DNA of 64,000 nt from JAFGPL01 sp963781805. GTDB lineage: Bacteria; Bacteroidota; Bacteroidia; Bacteroidales; UBA10428. How positions within the stretch are numbered: position 1 is the first letter of the stretch; each line of letters opens with the position of its first letter. The position numbers were made by a program, and so were the translations under genes. Of this stretch, positions 60,903-64,000 are shown piece after piece. The notes beneath the pieces were generated by a model that saw nothing but the letters and a program-made list of their open reading frames with translations, did no database searches and was not told where the DNA came from. The stretch covers positions 6,181,680 through 6,245,679 of the forward strand of contig CAWAHF010000004.1 in NCBI GenBank assembly GCA_963781805.1, read 5' to 3'.

Positions 60903-60910
60903 TAAATTTG
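60903..60910 (+). promoter_or_regulatory. -7 box of the NifX-DUF5320-MinD operon
   Basis: TAAATTTG is an exact TAnnTTTG match, 11 bp after the palindrome core and 29 bp before the ATG at 60940. Confidence 0.65.
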
Positions 60911-60939
60911 TACCAGAATTAATTCTAATATCAAACATT

Positions 60940-61251
60940 ATGATAGCAATACCTGCATCAGAAAATAGCATTGACGCTAAGATTGACGAACGTTTCGGGC
61001 GGTGTTCTTTTTTTTGTTTTTATCATACTGAATCAAAAGAAACCGAGTTTAAAGAAAATAGTTTGAGAAACGGCTCAGGTGGGGTAGGTCCACAGGTTGT
61101 TCAATTTTTAGCGAGTAGCGGTGTAAATAAAATTTATGCTGTTGAAATTGGTCCAAAAGCAAAAGATTTATTGGACAAACTGAAAGTTGAAACCCAAATA
61201 ATAGAAAGCGGACAAACGATCCGTGAAATAATTGAAAAGTTTAACAATTAA
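60940..61251 (+). CDS. NifX/NifB-type cofactor-binding family protein (103 aa)
   Basis: The start MIAIPASENSIDAKIDERFG and the later RNGSGGVGPQVVQFLASSGV and INKIYAVEIGPKAKDLLDKL-type region match PF02579, the dinitrogenase iron-molybdenum cofactor family. The His of the common FGHC is Arg here, giving FGRCSFF. In ORP relatives this domain binds a Mo-Cu-S cluster; in this organism the metal is unknown. It is the first gene of an operon with DUF5320, another NifX-like protein, DUF89 and two MinD-type ATPases. Confidence 0.85.
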   Translation: MIAIPASENSIDAKIDERFGRCSFFCFYHTESKETEFKENSLRNGSGGVGPQVVQFLASSGVNKIYAVEIGPKAKDLLDKLKVETQIIESGQTIREIIEKFNN

Positions 61252-61263
61252 AATTCATAAATT

Positions 61264-61605
61264 ATGCCACAAGGAGATAGAACCGGACCAATGGGACAAG
61301 GTCCCAGAACCGGAAGAACATTAGGATTTTGCTCGGGATATGATACCCCGGGTTATGCAAAAGGATTTGGTGGAGGAATGGGTAATGGTCTTGGCTTTGG
61401 AAGAGGCAGAGGCAGAGGTAGAGGTATGGGTTATAGCAGGGGCAATAACTTTGGCATGCCTTTTACCGGGTCTTTTCAAGGTTCACCTTTGATGCCCACC
61501 ATGAGCAAAGATGACGAGATAAAATTGCTTAAATCGCAGGCAGAAGCTTTGAAACGCACTCAGAAAGATATAGAAAAGAGACTGAGTGATCTGGAGAAAG
61601 AATGA
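61264..61605 (+). CDS. DUF5320 protein, Gly/Arg-rich
   Basis: The 113-aa protein begins MPQGDRTGPMGQGPRTGRTL, the DUF5320 signature. A disordered middle is rich in Gly-Arg and Gly-Met (about residues 35-80), and a C-terminal helix of coiled-coil character follows (LKSQAEALKRTQKDIEKRLS). The family occurs beside NifX-like and MinD-like genes in anaerobes and archaea. No function is known. It lies 12 bp after the first NifX-like gene. Confidence 0.88.
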   Translation: MPQGDRTGPMGQGPRTGRTLGFCSGYDTPGYAKGFGGGMGNGLGFGRGRGRGRGMGYSRGNNFGMPFTGSFQGSPLMPTMSKDDEIKLLKSQAEALKRTQKDIEKRLSDLEKE

Positions 61606-61722
61606 GATTAAATTTATTATAAACCATATTCTGATTGATATTCAGTATTGCCGATATAATCAATTGAATTTGGTTCATTCGTTTGTGAAGAAGTTATTAT
61701 CAATAAAATAATATTTTAAAAA

Positions 61723-62061
61723 ATGAAGCAAATTATAGCCATACCGACAAGTAACGATTGTTTATGTCAGCATTTTGGGCACTGCGATAAATTCGCACTT
61801 ATTGAGATTGAAAATAAGAAGATAACAGGAGAAAGATATGTTGTCCCTCCGCCTCACGAACCTGGTGTTTTGCCCGGATGGCTGGCATCGCAGGGAGTAA
61901 CGCAGATTATAGCAGGGGGAATGGGTCATAAGGCAATTTCATTATTCAACCAGCAGAATATTCAGGTATTTACCGGAGCTGAGGAAAAGCCAGCCAGGAC
62001 CCTGGCAGAAGATTTTTTGGAAAATAAGCTTACAACAGGCATAAATGCCTGCGATCATTAA
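61723..62061 (+). CDS. NifX/NifB-type cofactor-binding family protein (112 aa)
   Basis: The second copy in this operon and the third in the window, with MKQIIAIPTSNDCLCQHFGH and CDKFALIEI, then GVTQIIAGGMGHKAISLFNQ and a C-terminal CDH. It retains the FGHCD cluster-binding motif that the 60940 copy has changed. The PPHEPGVLPGW loop (residues 46-56) is characteristic of one subgroup. It lies 117 bp after DUF5320 and 8 bp before the DUF89 gene. Confidence 0.88.
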   Translation: MKQIIAIPTSNDCLCQHFGHCDKFALIEIENKKITGERYVVPPPHEPGVLPGWLASQGVTQIIAGGMGHKAISLFNQQNIQVFTGAEEKPARTLAEDFLENKLTTGINACDH

Positions 62062-62069
62062 TTGAAGAA

Positions 62070-62990
62070 ATGCATAACAGTTGTACCACGTGTTTTCTGG
62101 AACAGGCATACAAATTATTTAAAAAGTATGAAATCCGGGAGGATATTGCCAATGAAATCATTCTCAGATTCAAACTATTTGTAGATGGACATGAAAATAT
62201 TTTAGCGCCGGAAGCATCGTGTTTGCTGCATCGTTTAATTAAAAAGGCAACACGGAAAGAGGATCCTTATAAAAATGAGAAGAAGGAGTATAACGACTTA
62301 TTGTTAAGCCTTGAAGAGGATATCAGGAAAATAATCAGTCAATCCAACAACCCGTTCCAAACAGCTCTGCGATATGCACTGGCAGGCAACATCATTGATT
62401 TTGGACCACCGAAATCATTTGATGTGTTCAAAGCATTGTCTGAAGCCGTATCAAAAGAACCCGCAATTGACTATTCTTGTGAATTGAAAGATGAATTGAA
62501 AACAGCATCCACTGTATTATACCTGGGCGACAATGCCGGAGAGATTGTGTTGGACAAACTATTTATTGAAACCATCAGTCATCCGAATCTTTATTTTGCT
62601 GTTCGCGGAAGCAATATTATCAATGATATTACTATTGAAGACGCTGTAAATGTTGGTATAACAAAAATTGCAAAAGTAATTTCAAATGGATACGACGCTC
62701 CTTCAACATTGTTGAACAGGTGTTCTCCTGGTTTTTTAAAGCTATTTAATAAAGCCGATATTATTATTTCCAAAGGACAAGGTAACCTGGAAGGTTTGAT
62801 TGACGTGATGGATAAAAAAATATTTTTTCTGTTGACGGTGAAATGTAATGTAATAGCTGAAATGATTGGTATGCAGGAGAAAAATGTTATTGTTTTATAT
62901 AATCAAAAAATACGAAAACCCGTTACTGATACTTCTGCAAATTATTCCCCAAAGTATTCGTTTATTAATAACCAATTGAAGACTTATTAG
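62070..62990 (+). CDS. DUF89 (ARMT1-like) metal-dependent phosphatase-type protein
   Basis: A 306-aa protein of the DUF89/COG1578 family. The metal and phosphate motifs are VLYLGDNAGEIVLDKLFIET (Asp-Asn near residue 153) and IIISKGQGNLEGL (near 231), with an N-terminal CTTCFLEQAY Cys pair. DUF89 enzymes in other organisms are metal-dependent phosphatases that act on damaged metabolites, a role that may apply here. It is followed 5 bp later by the ATPase gene. Confidence 0.87.
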   Translation: MHNSCTTCFLEQAYKLFKKYEIREDIANEIILRFKLFVDGHENILAPEASCLLHRLIKKATRKEDPYKNEKKEYNDLLLSLEEDIRKIISQSNNPFQTALRYALAGNIIDFGPPKSFDVFKALSEAVSKEPAIDYSCELKDELKTASTVLYLGDNAGEIVLDKLFIETISHPNLYFAVRGSNIINDITIEDAVNVGITKIAKVISNGYDAPSTLLNRCSPGFLKLFNKADIIISKGQGNLEGLIDVMDKKIFFLLTVKCNVIAEMIGMQEKNVIVLYNQKIRKPVTDTSANYSPKYSFINNQLKTY

Positions 62991-62995
62991 CGGAA

Positions 62996-63856
62996 ATGAA
63001 AATTGCGATTACCAGCGGGAAAGGAGGAACCGGAAAAACCACGGTGAGTACAGGACTTTTTCAGGTACTTACAAAATACATGAAATACAATGTGCAGTTA
63101 TTGGATTGTGATGTGGAGGAACCTGACTGCCATATTTTTATCAAGGCGTTCGAGTCAGCTAAATACCCTGTAAATATATATGTTCCTGAAATTGAAGCAG
63201 ATAAATGTACATTTTGCGGGAAATGTAAAACTGCATGTGCTTTTAATGCTATTGTTATGTTGCCCCCTGCAAAATTTATTGAGGTGTCGGGCGATATGTG
63301 TCATGGTTGCGGGGCCTGTAGGCATGTTTGTCCCGAAGGGGCTATTATTGAAAAAGAGATGTCGGTTGGAGAGATCACTCATTTCAATTATTATGTCAAA
63401 GATGAATTTATTGAAGGCCGCATGAAGGTAGGCAGTGCATTGCAAACGCGTGTTATCCGTGAAACAATAAACCATGCACAACAGAAAGGTTTAATTTTGT
63501 ATGATTCACCTCCCGGTACATCATGCCCTGTGGTGGCAACAATTTCAAAGGCCGACTATGTAATAATGGTTACCGAACCAACTCCCTTTGGCCTTCACGA
63601 TCTGAAACTAATGACAGATACAGTCAACCAGCTTGGTAAAAAGCATAGTATAATAGTAAACAAATCAGGGCTTAATTACAGACCCCTGTATGATTATATC
63701 CGTCAAAATAATATACCTCTTATCGGTGAAATACCTTTCAGAAAAGAATTGGCCGGAGCCTATTCAAGGGGTGAAATAGTTGCTGAATCCAGTGAGGAAA
63801 TAAGAAAGATTTTTACAGATATTGCAAACAAAATACTGAATGAAAAAACCTTATGA
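62996..63856 (+). CDS. MinD/Mrp-type ATPase with 2[4Fe-4S] ferredoxin insertion
   Basis: A 286-aa P-loop ATPase with the deviant Walker A TSGKGGTGKTTVSTG (residues 6-20), an acidic LLDCDVEEPDC and the later LILYDSPPGTSCPV. Two ferredoxin motifs are inserted at about residues 65-110 (DKCTFCGKCKTACAFNAI, MCHGCGACRHVCPEGAI). This is the classical arrangement of the MinD-type ATPases of ORP/NifX loci, probably for inserting or moving metal clusters. It overlaps the next ATPase gene by 17 bp. Confidence 0.93.
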   Translation: MKIAITSGKGGTGKTTVSTGLFQVLTKYMKYNVQLLDCDVEEPDCHIFIKAFESAKYPVNIYVPEIEADKCTFCGKCKTACAFNAIVMLPPAKFIEVSGDMCHGCGACRHVCPEGAIIEKEMSVGEITHFNYYVKDEFIEGRMKVGSALQTRVIRETINHAQQKGLILYDSPPGTSCPVVATISKADYVIMVTEPTPFGLHDLKLMTDTVNQLGKKHSIIVNKSGLNYRPLYDYIRQNNIPLIGEIPFRKELAGAYSRGEIVAESSEEIRKIFTDIANKILNEKTL

Positions 63857-64000
63857 AATAGTTATATTAAGTGGAAAGGGTGGAACAGGTAAAACCAGTA
63901 TTACTGCGGCATTTGCAGCTATCGCTGAAAATGCTGTTTTTACAGATTGCGATGTGGATGCCGCTGATAGCAATACGTATGAGTCAGTAGATGCAAATAC
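63840..64000 (+). CDS. second MinD/ParA-type ATPase (3' end outside window)
   Basis: The ATG at 63840 opens a frame that overlaps the previous gene by 17 bp and runs to the window edge, about 53 codons. It begins MKKPYEIVILSGKGGTGKTS with the same deviant Walker A (residues 12-19) and the DCDVDAAD acidic motif. It is a paralogue of the upstream ATPase; whether it also has a ferredoxin insert lies beyond the window. Confidence 0.85.
   Translation, partial: MKKPYEIVILSGKGGTGKTSITAAFAAIAENAVFTDCDVDAADSNTYESVDAN

Noticed and set aside
48989..64000. nitrogen fixation island suggested by NifX-type genes
   Set aside because: No nifHDK, nifEN or nifB radical-SAM gene is visible; the NifX-type domain alone is found in many other systems.

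Overview
The window looks like part of a Bacteroidota chromosome, most likely from an anaerobic or microaerobic Bacteroidales/Marinilabiliales-type organism. The signs are a type IX secretion sorting tail, two-component propeller (Reg_prop/Y_Y_Y) sensors, ribosomal protein THX, DUF5916, DUF3857 and DUF2027 proteins, a fused ResB-CcsA protein, a fused E1 alpha/beta branched-chain dehydrogenase, and TAnnTTTG -7 promoter boxes. The genus cannot be read from the sequence. No rRNA operon, insertion sequence with transposase, prophage or CRISPR array is visible.

Layout. 1-2.5 kb: the end of an outer-membrane DUF5916 protein and two tRNAs (Gly-CCC, Thr-CGT). 2.5-8.4 kb: a Ste24-like protease, a lipoprotein, small proteins, a HAD phosphatase, ribosomal protein THX and a broken BASS-type transporter fragment. 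8.5-13.3 kb: a haem/cytochrome assembly operon (heme O synthase, Sco, ResB-CcsA). 13.8-24.5 kb: a propeller histidine kinase, RNase P RNA, a Smr-domain protein, QueA, threonine aldolase, a TPR protein and an Hpt-receiver-nitrilase operon. 24.6-39.1 kb: SlyD, a phosphoesterase, two tandem DUF3857 proteins, LiaF-like and lipocalin proteins, a propeller-SpoIIE phosphatase and a secreted T9SS protein. 39.2-48.6 kb: an unrecognised two-lobed protein, the branched-chain dehydrogenase E2 and E1 genes with flavodoxin and thioredoxin, a YedK-type SOS protein, a TPR histidine kinase with a small partner, and bacterioferritin.

49-64 kb is the most distinctive part. It holds three NifX/NifB-type small proteins, a DUF134 DNA-binding protein with a zinc-ribbon protein and methyltransferase, an UDG, and a long minus-strand operon (VOC protein, ferredoxin, FAD disulfide reductase-type enzyme, TrmO, FabH, FMN-binding protein, FabF, DUF169, Psd). 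On the plus strand follow an MBL-fold enzyme, a 10-TM metal exporter, DUF5320, DUF89 and two MinD/ParA-type ATPases, the first carrying a ferredoxin insertion. This resembles the ORP (orange protein, Mo-Cu cluster) loci known from sulfate reducers.

The same palindrome, consensus AAATGAAC-N4-GTTCATTT, lies at all three control regions of this part (49415-49434, 58922-58941, 60876-60895). Each copy sits next to exact TAnnTTTG boxes, so these operons probably form one regulon. This shared operator, and the mixed gene set it seems to control, is the best candidate for an undescribed system. DUF134, or a CRP/FNR-type protein outside the window, is the likely regulator. Two gene remnants (BASS transporter 8250-8445; TonB-dependent receptor tail 51871-51999) and a 154-bp inverted-repeat element (5761-5914) are further unannotated structures.
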